Notes: generated from the letters alone by a model not told the origin. DNA of 17,187 nt from an uncultured Novosphingobium sp. (GCA_937897535.1 CALCQB010000020.1:1-17187), one strand, 5' to 3'; shown: positions 5,870 to 13,726, counted from the stretch's first letter. Numbers and translations are program-made.

Positions 5870-7048
5870 CTAGCGCCCGGCCAGCCGCTGCCAGTGCGCC
5901 ACCAGCGCGGCGGCGTTGGCTTGCCAGGAGTAGCCTGCAACGGCGGCGCAGACTGTCTCCGGGGCGGGCGGCGCGGCGAGCAGCTGGTCGACCGCAATCG
6001 CAATCGCCAGTTTGTCGCGCGCCACCATCCTGCCCCAGGCGGGATCGGTCAACAGTTCGCGCGCGCCGGGAATGGGCGTGGTCACCACCGGGGTGCCGCA
6101 GGCCAGAGCCTCGACCCAGGCGTTGGCCAGCCCCTCGCTCGACGATGGCAGCACGAAGACATCGGCGGCATTGAGCAAGATCGGCAAGCGGTCATGCGGC
6201 ACCGCGCCCAGAAACCGGACCTGATCGGTCAGGCCGAGCCGTTCGGCCTGCGACCTGAGCGCGGCTTCGTCCTCGCCCGTTCCCGCCAGCAGCAGGATCG
6301 CGCCAGGCAATTCGGCCAGAGCGTCAATCACAAAACGCTGGCCCTTGCGCGGGATCAGCGCACCGACGCAGGCCAGCACCCGGGCGTCGCGCGGCAGGCC
6401 GAGTTCGTCGCGGCACAGCCGCCGGTCATAGGGCCGGAACAGGTCGGCATCGAGCCCGGTGCGGTGGATCGTGATCTTGCTCCGGTCCATCCCGAGCGCG
6501 GCCATATCGTCCGCGAGACCGTCGGCCACCGCGAGCAATCCGGCGGCGGCTTTCCCGGCTTCGCGCACTTGCCGGGCGGTCGCGGGTTGCTTGCCCCAGT
6601 GATGGATATCAGCCCCGCGCGCCTTGATGCTGATCGGCAGGCCCAGCGCCTTGCCGATCTGGACGGCCGCCGGTCCGTCGGGATAGAAGAACTGCGCATC
6701 GACCACGTCGAATGGCGCTTCGGCATGAAGCCGCTGCGCGAGCGGCAACACCGCGCGGGCCTCCGCCGCCGCATTGAACCGCGCGCCGATACCGGGGATC
6801 AGCGTGAATTTGGGTCGGATCACCCGGACCCCGCCGCGCAGTTCCTCGGCGGGCAGGTCATTCAGCGCGCGGTAGCGCGGGTGAAGCGCCAGCGGGAAGG
6901 GCGGGATGCCAAGCGGATTGACCAGCACCAGATCGACATCGCCGCGCTTCATCACCGCCTGCATCTGGCGCTCGACAAAGACCCCGAAATTGGGGGTCCG
7001 GTCATTGGGGTAAAGCGTGCTGAGGCTCAGCACCCGCAGCTTGCTCAC
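5870..7048 (-). CDS. GT4-family (group 1) glycosyltransferase
   Basis: A 392-residue GT-B fold retaining glycosyltransferase, expected to move a sugar from an NDP-sugar to a glycan or lipid acceptor on the cytoplasmic side of the membrane. The N-terminal domain begins MSKLRVLSLSTLYPN with the TLYPN...G.FV...M acceptor-domain pattern. The C-terminal nucleotide-sugar domain has GALIPRKG (Lys235), LAGTGEDE, VRFLGAVPHDRLP and the EX7E motif (Glu305-Glu313 in SEGLANAWVEALACG). It is closest in style to the TuaC/WlbH-like GT4 group, but donor and acceptor cannot be read from the sequence. It starts at GTG (7048) inside the stop of the upstream HTH gene (GTGA overlap), so it is translationally coupled to it. 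No other polysaccharide genes are nearby. Confidence 0.9.
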   Translation of the reverse strand: MSKLRVLSLSTLYPNDRTPNFGVFVERQMQAVMKRGDVDLVLVNPLGIPPFPLALHPRYRALNDLPAEELRGGVRVIRPKFTLIPGIGARFNAAAEARAVLPLAQRLHAEAPFDVVDAQFFYPDGPAAVQIGKALGLPISIKARGADIHHWGKQPATARQVREAGKAAAGLLAVADGLADDMAALGMDRSKITIHRTGLDADLFRPYDRRLCRDELGLPRDARVLACVGALIPRKGQRFVIDALAELPGAILLLAGTGEDEAALRSQAERLGLTDQVRFLGAVPHDRLPILLNAADVFVLPSSSEGLANAWVEALACGTPVVTTPIPGARELLTDPAWGRMVARDKLAIAIAVDQLLAAPPAPETVCAAVAGYSWQANAAALVAHWQRLAGR

Positions 7049-7617
7049 AGTGGGCGGACCAGCATTTCTGCAGCAGCGATCCAGGCCGGGTTGTCGACCA
7101 CGATCTGGCGCTGGCCGGGATCGGGCGGCAGGATCGCGACCCGGGTCGCGTCGCGGTCGATCATCCGGCCAAAGGCAAAGCGCCCGCCGGTGCGGGGGAC
7201 CAGCACGTCGCGGTTTAGCAGGCGCGCGGCCTCGCTAGGTTCGTGCTGGCGCAGCCAGACCTGATCCCCGGCGCGGTAAAGCCCGGCCGGAGTTTCGATT
7301 GCCAGCACCACCAGCGCGGCATCGCCGCCCAGCGCGGTCGGCAGGATCGCGTCGCGCGGGGCGGGCAGGGCTTCGGCTCCGTCAGCGGTCAACCGGGCGA
7401 CGAACCGCGGTTGTTCGGCCTCCGTGGAGCGCACCAGCAATTCGGGCTCAACTTCGAGCGCGGCGGCGATCCGGTTCATCCAGGTCAACGACAATTGCCG
7501 GGTCCCAGTCTCCAGCCGCCCGATCGTCTGCGCGGTGGTTTGCGGCGTACAGCGTGCGCCGACCTCTGCGAGGGTCAGCTTCTTCTCCCGCCGGATGTCG
7601 CGGATGCGGTTGATCAT
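7045..7617 (-). CDS. XRE-family regulator with S24-like C-terminal domain
   Basis: A 190-residue cytoplasmic regulator. Residues 1-60 form a Cro/cI helix-turn-helix (IRREKKLTLAEVGARC, then TIGRLETGTRQLSLTWMNRI). The remainder, from about residue 75, has a β-rich LexA/S24-like pattern ending in GRMIDRDATRVAILPPDP, but I see no clear Ser/Lys autocleavage dyad, so it is likely a non-cleaving repressor. I start it at 7617 because this ATG has AAGGTG 6 nt upstream; an upstream in-frame extension to 7800 would have a poor composition and would cover the divergent gene. Its stop overlaps the glycosyltransferase start by 4 nt. A perfect palindrome just upstream (7632-7644) could be its own operator. 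Confidence 0.85.
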   Translation of the reverse strand: MINRIRDIRREKKLTLAEVGARCTPQTTAQTIGRLETGTRQLSLTWMNRIAAALEVEPELLVRSTEAEQPRFVARLTADGAEALPAPRDAILPTALGGDAALVVLAIETPAGLYRAGDQVWLRQHEPSEAARLLNRDVLVPRTGGRFAFGRMIDRDATRVAILPPDPGQRQIVVDNPAWIAAAEMLVRPL

Positions 7618-7631
7618 CGACTGCACCTTAT

Positions 7632-7644
7632 AACCAAATTGGTT
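7632..7644. promoter_or_regulatory. Palindromic candidate operator in divergent promoter region
   Basis: AACCAA-A-TTGGTT is a perfect 6-bp-arm palindrome 15 nt upstream of the HTH regulator start. It is about 12 nt before a plus-strand TACAAT (7656-7661) that could be the -10 of the DUF6456 gene, and so overlaps its -35 region. This fits autoregulation and control of the divergent gene; inferred from position only. Confidence 0.45.
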
Positions 7645-7711
7645 TTTCACTTTCCTACAATAGGCCGGTTTTGGCAAGCCCCGTCGAGTCGAAGCCATCG
7701 AGGGGAATATC

Positions 7712-8185
7712 ATGCAGCGCGAACTGGTCGAACGCGAACTGACCGAGGCGGGTCCGGGCCGCGCGGCACCGCGCAAGGGGAGGCGCTCGGTCACCATCAA
7801 TCTGGCTGAAAGCCCGCTGTCCTGGCTCCACGCACGCGGTCATCTCAGCGACACGCAATTTGCCGCTGGTGAATGTCTGCGCCGCGATTACGAACGGGCC
7901 GACCTGGCACCGGGCGTGACGATGCGCTGGGACCCGGTCCGGGTGCAGGGCGGAGCAGCCGAGCATGGCCTCAACGCCAGCGAGCGTCAGATCGCGGCGC
8001 GCCAGCGCTTCGACGGCGCAGTAGCAGCGGCTGGACCGGGGCTGTCCGATATCCTCTGGCGGGTGGTCTGCGCCGGAGAGGGCCTGCCCGAGGCCGAACG
8101 GGCCCTGGCCTGGCCGGTGCGCAGCGGCAAGCTGGTGCTGCGGCTGGCATTGGATCGGGTGGCCGGGTTCTACCGGATTGGGTGA
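7712..8185 (+). CDS. DUF6456 domain-containing protein
   Basis: A 157-residue soluble protein. From residue about 25 it matches the DUF6456 pattern known to me from alphaproteobacteria: VTINLAESPLSWLHARGHLS, then QFAAGECLRRDYERADLAPG, VTMRWDPVRV, LSDILWRVVCAGEGLPEAER and a C-terminal LRLALDRVAGFY. In other members the domain is attached to DNA-binding proteins, which hints at a regulatory or nucleic-acid role, but the function is unknown. The ATG at 7712 has GAGGGG 6 nt upstream. It is transcribed divergently from the HTH regulator across a 94-nt gap that holds the palindrome, so the two may be linked in regulation. Confidence 0.8.
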   Translation: MQRELVERELTEAGPGRAAPRKGRRSVTINLAESPLSWLHARGHLSDTQFAAGECLRRDYERADLAPGVTMRWDPVRVQGGAAEHGLNASERQIAARQRFDGAVAAAGPGLSDILWRVVCAGEGLPEAERALAWPVRSGKLVLRLALDRVAGFYRIG

Positions 8186-8284
8186 CGTTCGTCGAAGCCG
8201 CGCTGTCGCTGGTCGATGGACTTGCCATGCCGCGTGATCCGCTTGCAGGATGCTCCAAGGACTGGACGCATTCGGGAGCACATC

Positions 8285-10099
8285 ATGGATCGGCGGCATT
8301 TTCTCGCTTCAAGCGGCGCAATGGCTTTGGCTTTCGCGGCGGACCCCGGTTTCGCCAAGGGCAAGGCCGCAAGCGGCGATACGCGGCTCCATGTACTGCT
8401 CGATGCGGTATTTCAGGACGGCATTTCGCGCTCGCCGGAGTTTGCGACCTCGCTGGGTGTCGACAAGGGCAAGCTCGCGCATCTGCGCAGTGAGCTAAGT
8501 CCGGCAACGGCAGCCGAACGACGGGCCGACCTTGCCCGCAACCAGCGCTGGCTGGGCCGGATCAAGGCGGTTCCCGCCGCCGGATTGAGCGAGGCCGGCA
8601 AGCGTCACCGTGCGCTGGCGATCTACCAGATCGAGCAGCGGACCACTTCGGCCGGGCGGTTCGATATCGGCTCGGTCCAGCGGCCCTATCCGATCTTCCA
8701 GCAGGGCGGGGCCTATTTCGAGGTCCCGGACTTCCTGACCTCGCAGCATCCGGTAGAAACGGCAGCCGATGGCGAAGCCTATCTTGCGCGGCTCAGCGCC
8801 TTTGCCCGGGTGCTCGATGAGGACAGCGCCGAACAGCGGCTCCAGGCGGCGCGCGGGTTCGCCGCGCCGGGCTGGTCGCTCGACCTGACGCTGGGCCAGA
8901 TGGCCAAGCTGCGCGCTCCGGCCGCTGCCGACAGCACCATGGCGCGCTATCTGGGGGAGAAGGCCAGGGCCAAGGGCCTCGCGGGTGACTGGCAAGGCCG
9001 GGCCGCCAAGATCATCGAGGGTGCGATCTATCCCGCGCTCGACCGCCAGATCGCGCTGATCACCCAACTGCGCCGCAGCACGCGGCCGGGCGACGGCGCC
9101 TGGCGGCTGACCCGCGGCGATGAAATCTACGCCGCCGCGCTGGCGCAGGCGACCACCACCGCGATGACCCCGGATCAGGTTCACGCCGCCGGGCTCGAGC
9201 AGGTGGCGGACATCTCCGCGCAGCTCGACACGATCCTCAAGTCCGCCGGGCTGACCCAGGGCAGCGTCGGGGCACGCCTGACCGAGCTCAACCACCGGCC
9301 CGAACAGCTTTATCCCAACACCGACGAGGGGCGGAGGGCGCTGATCGACAGCCTTAACGCCGGGGTCGCCGATATGTGGGGCCGCCTGCCCAAGGCCTTT
9401 GCCGAAGTGCCGCGCCAGCCGCTCGAGATCCGCCGGGTCCCGGTCGAGATCCAGGACGGGGCCTCGAACGGGTACTACAACCGTGCCTCGCTCGATGGTT
9501 CGCGTCCGGCGATCTACTGGATCAACCTCAAGGATAATGGCGACTGGCCAAAATATTCGCTGTCGGCGCTGACCTATCACGAGGGCGTTCCGGGGCACCA
9601 CTTGCAGGGTTCCTATTCGCAGCTGTCGGGCGACTTGCCGATGCTGCTGCGCAACATGTTCCTTTCGGCCTACGGTGAAGGCTGGGCACTTTATGCCGAG
9701 CAGCTGGCCGACGAACTGGGGGCGTACAACGGGATCGAGCGCGCGGGTTACCTGCAAAGCTTCCTGTTCCGCGCGGCGCGGCTGGTGGTCGATACCGGGA
9801 TCCACCACCAGCGCTGGACCCGCGAGCAGGCGACCGACTACATGGTTGCCACCACCGGCTTCGCCCGGCCGCGTAGCCAGCGCGAGGTCGAGCGCTATTG
9901 CACCCAGATGGGCCAGGCCTGCTCCTACAAGATCGGCCACATGGCCTGGGTCAAGCAGCGCGAAAAGGCCCAGGCCGCGCTGGGCGCGAAGTTCAGCCTG
10001 CCGTGGTTCCACGAGATCCTGAAAGACGGGGTGATGCCGCTGTCGATGCTCGAGGCGCGGGTGGATGAGCGGGTGCGGGAGAGGTTGGCGAAGGGGTAG
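8285..10099 (+). CDS. DUF885 family Tat-exported metallopeptidase-like protein
   Basis: A 604-residue protein of the DUF885 family (zinc-peptidase fold, exact substrates mostly unknown). The start at 8285 has GGGAG upstream and gives MDRRHFLASSGAMALAFAAD, a twin-arginine-like signal (RRHFLA plus hydrophobic stretch), predicting a folded periplasmic protein. Near the C-terminus is the family's signature HEGVPGHHLQ with His432, Glu433, His438 and His439, followed by YGEGWALYAEQL (Glu465) and the conserved RAARLVVDTGIHHQRW region. These supply the expected metal ligands and catalytic Glu. Length is normal. Longer upstream starts exist in frame but would spoil the signal peptide. Peptide turnover in the periplasm is likely; specificity is unknown. 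Confidence 0.9.
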   Translation: MDRRHFLASSGAMALAFAADPGFAKGKAASGDTRLHVLLDAVFQDGISRSPEFATSLGVDKGKLAHLRSELSPATAAERRADLARNQRWLGRIKAVPAAGLSEAGKRHRALAIYQIEQRTTSAGRFDIGSVQRPYPIFQQGGAYFEVPDFLTSQHPVETAADGEAYLARLSAFARVLDEDSAEQRLQAARGFAAPGWSLDLTLGQMAKLRAPAAADSTMARYLGEKARAKGLAGDWQGRAAKIIEGAIYPALDRQIALITQLRRSTRPGDGAWRLTRGDEIYAAALAQATTTAMTPDQVHAAGLEQVADISAQLDTILKSAGLTQGSVGARLTELNHRPEQLYPNTDEGRRALIDSLNAGVADMWGRLPKAFAEVPRQPLEIRRVPVEIQDGASNGYYNRASLDGSRPAIYWINLKDNGDWPKYSLSALTYHEGVPGHHLQGSYSQLSGDLPMLLRNMFLSAYGEGWALYAEQLADELGAYNGIERAGYLQSFLFRAARLVVDTGIHHQRWTREQATDYMVATTGFARPRSQREVERYCTQMGQACSYKIGHMAWVKQREKAQAALGAKFSLPWFHEILKDGVMPLSMLEARVDERVRERLAKG

Positions 10100-10142
10100 T
10101 TCGCAGGTCCTCTCGCCATAATATCAGTCAAGGAGAGTCATT

Positions 10143-10493
10143 TTGGACAGTGATATCCCTTCTGGACCACCTTCGAGGGCGGCTCTCTGGGGCACGCTGT
10201 TCGGGATGGTCGTCACATTGCCGGCGCTCTTCCTTGCGGTCTTGTCATCAGGGGCAGGGCACGGTGATTATCTGTTTGCCAGAGCCCTGTTCCCTTGGCC
10301 GATGCTGGTGACGTTGGACCAGGAAATTGGAGTGCCCGCGCTGGTGATGGCGCTCGTGCAATTTCCGGTTTTCGGGTTCGTGGCTGGTAGGGCCATGGCG
10401 CGCGAGAAGTATGGGGCGTTGATTGCTATCGCAGCGCTGCACATCGTCGGCGTGGCGCTGTGTTTTTCGAGGGCGATCCCGAACTTCTCCTGA
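10143..10493 (+). CDS. Small three-TM membrane protein, unknown function
   Basis: A 116-residue protein beginning at TTG (10143), chosen because AGGAGA lies 6 nt upstream and no better ATG is present. It has three hydrophobic segments: residues about 14-36 (ALWGTLFGMVVTLPALFLAV), 63-82 (VPALVMALVQFPVFGFVAG) and 91-110 (GALIAIAALHIVGVALCFS). The loops are short, and the extracytoplasmic loop between the first two carries DYLFARALFPWPM. It resembles inner-membrane proteins of unknown role. It sits 43 nt after the DUF885 gene and converges on the ABC-F gene, 15 nt away. Third positions are less GC-rich than in its neighbours. Family not recognised. Confidence 0.7.
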   Translation: MDSDIPSGPPSRAALWGTLFGMVVTLPALFLAVLSSGAGHGDYLFARALFPWPMLVTLDQEIGVPALVMALVQFPVFGFVAGRAMAREKYGALIAIAALHIVGVALCFSRAIPNFS

Positions 10494-10508
10494 ATCCGCG
10501 CGGCGGAC

Positions 10509-12296
10509 TTAGCCTTCCACCAGCTCCGCCAGTTCGAGCCAGCGTTCTTCCGCCGCGTCCTTTTCGGCCCGTGCGGCTTCGATCGCCTTGGTCAGCGCGG
10601 CGAACTTCGCCGGATCGCGGGCGTAGAGCGCGGGATCGTGCAGCGCGGCTTCGTCGCGGGCGATCTGGGCGAGGATTTCCTCGATCCGGCTTGGCAGCAG
10701 ATCGTAGTCGCGCTGGTCCTTGTAGGTCAGCTTGCCCTTGCGTGGCGGGGGCAGGGGCGGCGGGGCGGGGGCGGCCGATTGCTTGGCCGGCTTTGATGCA
10801 CTGGCCTGACGCTGCTCGCGCTGCTTTTGCCAATCGGCATAGCCGCCCGCGACGATGTCAACGCGGCCCGAGCCATCCAGCCCCAGCGTGATCGTCACCG
10901 TCCGGTCGAGGAAATCACGGTCATGGCTGACGATCAGCACGGTGCCGTCATAGTCGGCGATCACTTCCTGCAGCAGGTCGAGCGTTTCGAGGTCGAGATC
11001 GTTGGTCGGCTCGTCGAGCACCAGCAGGTTCGACAGCCGGGCGAATTCACGCGCCAGCAGCAAGCGGCTGCGCTCGCCGCCCGACAGCGTACCGATCTTA
11101 GCCTCGACCAGGCCAGGATCGAACAGAAAGTCCTTGAGGTAGCCCTGGATGTGCTTGCGGACCCCGCGCACGTCGATCCAGTCGCCGCCCTCGGCCAGAA
11201 TGTCGCGGACCCGCTTTTCGGGCTGCATCAGGCTCCGCTGCTGGTCGATCAGCACCCCTTGCAGGGTCTTGGCGAGCGTGATTGTGCCGCTGTCGGGCGC
11301 GAGTTCGCCGGTCAGCAGCTTGAGCAGCGTGGTCTTGCCCGCGCCGTTGGAGCCGACGATCCCGATCCGGTCGCCGCGGGTGATCCGCAGCGAGAAGTTC
11401 TTGATGATCGGCCGCTCGCCAAAGCTCTTCGCGACCTTGTCGGCGACGATCACCGCCTTTGACTTGGCGTCGTCGACCGCCAGCCCCAGCTTGGCCGTGC
11501 CCTGCGGGCTGAGCATCGCCGCGCGGGCCGCGCGCATTTCCCAGAGCTTTTCCAGCCGGCCCTGGTTGCGCTTGCGCCGCGCGGTAACGCCGCGTTCCAG
11601 CCAGTGCGCCTCAATCTTGAGCTTGGCGTCGAGCTTGTCGGCGGCGCGGGCTTCCTCGGCGTAGATCGCCTCCATCCACGCTTCGTATCCGCCAAAGCCG
11701 ATGTCCTTGCGGCGCATCGAACCCCGGTCGATCCACAGCGTCGCCTTGGTCAGCCGGGTCAGGAAAGTCCGGTCATGGCTGATCACCACGAAGGCGCCCT
11801 TGTAGCGGCTGAGCCAGTCTTCGAGCCAGTCGATTGCGGCGAGATCGAGGTGGTTGGTCGGCTCGTCGAGCAGGAGCAGGTCGGGTTCGCTGGCCAGCGC
11901 CCGGGCCAGCGCAGCGCGGCGACGCTCACCGCCGGAGGCGCTGTCGGCCGGGCGGCTCAGGTCGATCCCGAGCTGTCCGGCGATGGCCTCGACTTCGTGG
12001 CGAGGCGGGGCGTCGGCGCCGGACAGCGCGAAATCCATCAGCGTGTCAAAGCCGGTGAAGAACGGGTCTTGCTCGAGCATCACGATCCGGGTGCCCGGCT
12101 GGACCGAGCGCTTGCCCTTGTCGGCCTCGATCTCGCCCGCGATCAGCTTGAGCATGGTGGTCTTGCCCGCACCATTCCGCCCGATCAGTGCCAGCCGGTC
12201 CCGTGGTCCAATGGCCAGGCTGAGGTCACGGAACAGCCAGCCGGAGCCTTGCTGAAGGCCCAGGTCTTCCCAGGAAAGGATCGGTGCGGCGGCCAT
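10509..12296 (-). CDS. uup: ABC-F family ATPase, Uup-like
   Basis: A 595-residue soluble ABC-F protein with two fused nucleotide-binding domains and no membrane segments; such proteins act at the ribosome, and Uup is also linked to DNA stability. Domain 1 has Walker A GRNGAGKTT (residues 39-47), signature SASGGERRRAALARAL and Walker B LLLLDEPTNHLDL. Domain 2 has GSNGAGKTT, LSGGERSRLLLAREFA and LLVLDEPTNDLD. A charged interdomain linker (about 190-270) and a Pro/Ala spacer lead to a coiled-coil C-terminal domain (KLTYKDQRDYDLLPSRIEEI) typical of Uup. The start MAAAPILSW at 12296 is preferred; an ATG 27 nt further upstream abuts the palindromic repeat. It could alternatively be a generic ABC-F paralogue. 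Confidence 0.88.
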   Translation of the reverse strand: MAAAPILSWEDLGLQQGSGWLFRDLSLAIGPRDRLALIGRNGAGKTTMLKLIAGEIEADKGKRSVQPGTRIVMLEQDPFFTGFDTLMDFALSGADAPPRHEVEAIAGQLGIDLSRPADSASGGERRRAALARALASEPDLLLLDEPTNHLDLAAIDWLEDWLSRYKGAFVVISHDRTFLTRLTKATLWIDRGSMRRKDIGFGGYEAWMEAIYAEEARAADKLDAKLKIEAHWLERGVTARRKRNQGRLEKLWEMRAARAAMLSPQGTAKLGLAVDDAKSKAVIVADKVAKSFGERPIIKNFSLRITRGDRIGIVGSNGAGKTTLLKLLTGELAPDSGTITLAKTLQGVLIDQQRSLMQPEKRVRDILAEGGDWIDVRGVRKHIQGYLKDFLFDPGLVEAKIGTLSGGERSRLLLAREFARLSNLLVLDEPTNDLDLETLDLLQEVIADYDGTVLIVSHDRDFLDRTVTITLGLDGSGRVDIVAGGYADWQKQREQRQASASKPAKQSAAPAPPPLPPPRKGKLTYKDQRDYDLLPSRIEEILAQIARDEAALHDPALYARDPAKFAALTKAIEAARAEKDAAEERWLELAELVEG

Positions 12297-12324
12297 GGTG
12301 GCCGCGCCCCTAACCCAATTCATT

Positions 12325-12402
12325 CGTCATTGCGAGCGCAGCGAAGCAATCCAGGAGCGGTTTATGCGACTCCTGGATTGCTTCGCTGCGCTCGCAATGA
12401 CG
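12325..12402. repeat. Dispersed palindromic repeat (33-bp perfect arms)
   Basis: 12325-12357 is an exact reverse complement of 12370-12402 with a 12-nt loop. The arm contains TCATTGCGAGCGCAGCGAAG and CAATCC, a well-known dispersed bacterial palindrome that, when translated, gives the tell-tale ERSEAIQ string. It lies between two divergent genes, so it is not a transcription terminator of either; it could form a cruciform or affect transcripts starting to its left or right. Such elements occur in many copies per genome. Confidence 0.9.
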
Positions 12403-12458
12403 AGGACTGACTTGCAGAGGGGTTTGACAGCGGCAAAGCTATGCGAAAGGAGGATGCC

Positions 12459-13301
12459 ATGCGCACCGTTTGGCTCAATGGCGAATTTCTTCCCGAAACC
12501 GAGGCGAAGGTATCGATCTTCGATCGCGCCCTGCTGTTCGGGCAAGGGGTCTACGAAGTGTCCCCGGTGCTCGATGGCCATTTCTGCAACTGGCCGCATC
12601 ACGCCGCGCGGCTGGAGCGGAGCAAGGCCAGTACCCGGATTGCCGACGATACCGATTGGCCGTCGGTGTTGAACGAACTCATCGCGCGCAATGATCTGGT
12701 CGAAGGCCGGGTCTATCTGCAGATCACCGGCGGCGCTCCGGCGGACCGGGACTTTCTCTCCCCGATCCCCGCAGCACCGCCAACCCGCTTCGCCTTCACC
12801 CAGCAGGCCAGCCTGATCGACAACCCGGTCGCGCAGCGCGGGATCAGGGTGGTGCTCCAGCCCGAGGGTCGCTGGGCGATCCGCTCGGCCAAGACCACCC
12901 AGCTGCTGTATGCAGTGCTGGCCAAGGAGGCCGCGCGCGATGCCGGGGTCGACGATGCCTGGTTCGTCGAAGGCGGCCTGATTACCGAGCAGACCAGTGC
13001 CAACGCTCATATCATCGATGCCCGCGGCGTGCTGGTCTCGCACCCGGTCGATCACGGCGTCCTGCCGGGCGTAACGCGGATCTGTGCGCTCCAGATCGCG
13101 CGCGAGATGGGGCTGTCGGTCGAAGAGCGGCCGTTCACCCCGGACGAACTGTTCGCCGCGCGTGAGGCCTTCGTTTCGGCCGCCGGATCGCTGGTCCTGC
13201 CGGTGGTCGAGGTGAACGGCAAACCGATCGGTAACGGTGGGCCAGGAACGCTCACCGCTGAAATCCGCAGCCGCTACATTGCCTTGCTGCGCGCTGGATA
13301 G
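12459..13301 (+). CDS. Fold-type IV PLP aminotransferase (D-amino-acid transaminase-like)
   Basis: A 280-residue cytoplasmic aminotransferase close in size and numbering to Bacillus D-amino-acid transaminase (about 283): catalytic Lys145 (SAKTTQLLYAVLAKEA), Glu177 (EGGLITEQTSAN, holding the pyridine nitrogen) and the N-terminal FDRALLFGQGVYEV. It would transfer amino groups between D-amino acids and 2-oxo acids. However, the usual carboxylate-binding Arg98-x-His100 motif in TxGxAPRDH is replaced by ITGGAPADRDF, so substrate preference may differ. The ATG at 12459 has AAGGAGG at 12447-12453, an excellent ribosome binding site. It diverges from the uup-like gene across the dispersed palindrome. 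Confidence 0.85.
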   Translation: MRTVWLNGEFLPETEAKVSIFDRALLFGQGVYEVSPVLDGHFCNWPHHAARLERSKASTRIADDTDWPSVLNELIARNDLVEGRVYLQITGGAPADRDFLSPIPAAPPTRFAFTQQASLIDNPVAQRGIRVVLQPEGRWAIRSAKTTQLLYAVLAKEAARDAGVDDAWFVEGGLITEQTSANAHIIDARGVLVSHPVDHGVLPGVTRICALQIAREMGLSVEERPFTPDELFAAREAFVSAAGSLVLPVVEVNGKPIGNGGPGTLTAEIRSRYIALLRAG

Positions 13302-13348
13302 GCCATTCACACGATGTTCAATCCGTTGGCGCTAGTTCCGGCGCTGTC

Positions 13349-13645
13349 ATGAACAAGTCGTTCCTCCTCCCCCTGGCGATCGCCCTGTGCCTGCCGGCAC
13401 TGTCGGCCAGCGCTGCCCCTGGCGATGCCCAGGAAAAGGCCCGCAAGGACCTGCGTGCCGGATCGGTCCGTCCGCTCCGCGACATCGAGCAGAAGGTGCT
13501 GCCGTCGATGAAGGGCGCGCAGTACCTCGGTCCGGAATACGATCCGGTGGCCCAGGCCTATCGCCTCAAATTCATTCGTGACGGGCGGGTGATCTTCGTC
13601 GATGTCGATGCCCGCTCGGGCGACGTGATCCGCACCCTCAAGTAA
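13349..13645 (+). CDS. Secreted PepSY-domain protein
   Basis: A 98-residue exported protein. Residues 1-22 are a signal peptide (MNKSFLLPLAIALCLPALSA, cleavage after an SASA motif). The remainder forms one PepSY-type domain: a helix (DAQEKARKDLRAG...RDIEQKVLP) followed by β-strands GAQYLGPEYDPVAQAYRLKF and IFVDVDARSGDVI. PepSY domains inhibit proteases or modulate sensor kinases in the periplasm. It lies 81 nt ahead of the response regulator and its histidine kinase and is probably part of the same operon, so modulation of that kinase is a reasonable inference. The start ATG has a poor Shine-Dalgarno. Confidence 0.85.
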   Translation: MNKSFLLPLAIALCLPALSASAAPGDAQEKARKDLRAGSVRPLRDIEQKVLPSMKGAQYLGPEYDPVAQAYRLKFIRDGRVIFVDVDARSGDVIRTLK

Positions 13646-13667
13646 GCTCGCCAAAAGCGCGGCTTGC

Positions 13668-13699
13668 TTGACCTCAATGGGCTTTCGTCCCATTTGACC
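13668..13699. promoter_or_regulatory. Direct repeat and hairpin upstream of the response regulator
   Basis: TTGACC occurs at 13668-13673 and again at 13694-13699. Between them AATGGG (13676-13681) and CCCATT (13689-13694) can form a 6-bp stem with a 7-nt loop. This arrangement, just before the response regulator, could be a regulator binding site or an attenuator between the PepSY gene and the regulator; I do not see a matching -10. Confidence 0.3.
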
Positions 13700-13726
13700 A
13701 GCCAAGAATATTTGGGGAAACACGCG

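Noticed and set aside
5816..7264. 482-codon plus-strand open frame
   Set aside because: Antisense to the glycosyltransferase and HTH regulator, both with recognisable motifs; Gly/Arg/Gln-rich shadow.
8495..10012. 505-codon minus-strand open frame
   Set aside because: Lies entirely antisense to the DUF885 gene, which has clear motifs; composition is that of an antisense shadow.
12424..12446. TTGACA as -35 for the aminotransferase
   Set aside because: No acceptable -10 at 16-18 nt; the nearest TATGCG is only 10 nt away and the spot overlaps the ribosome binding site.
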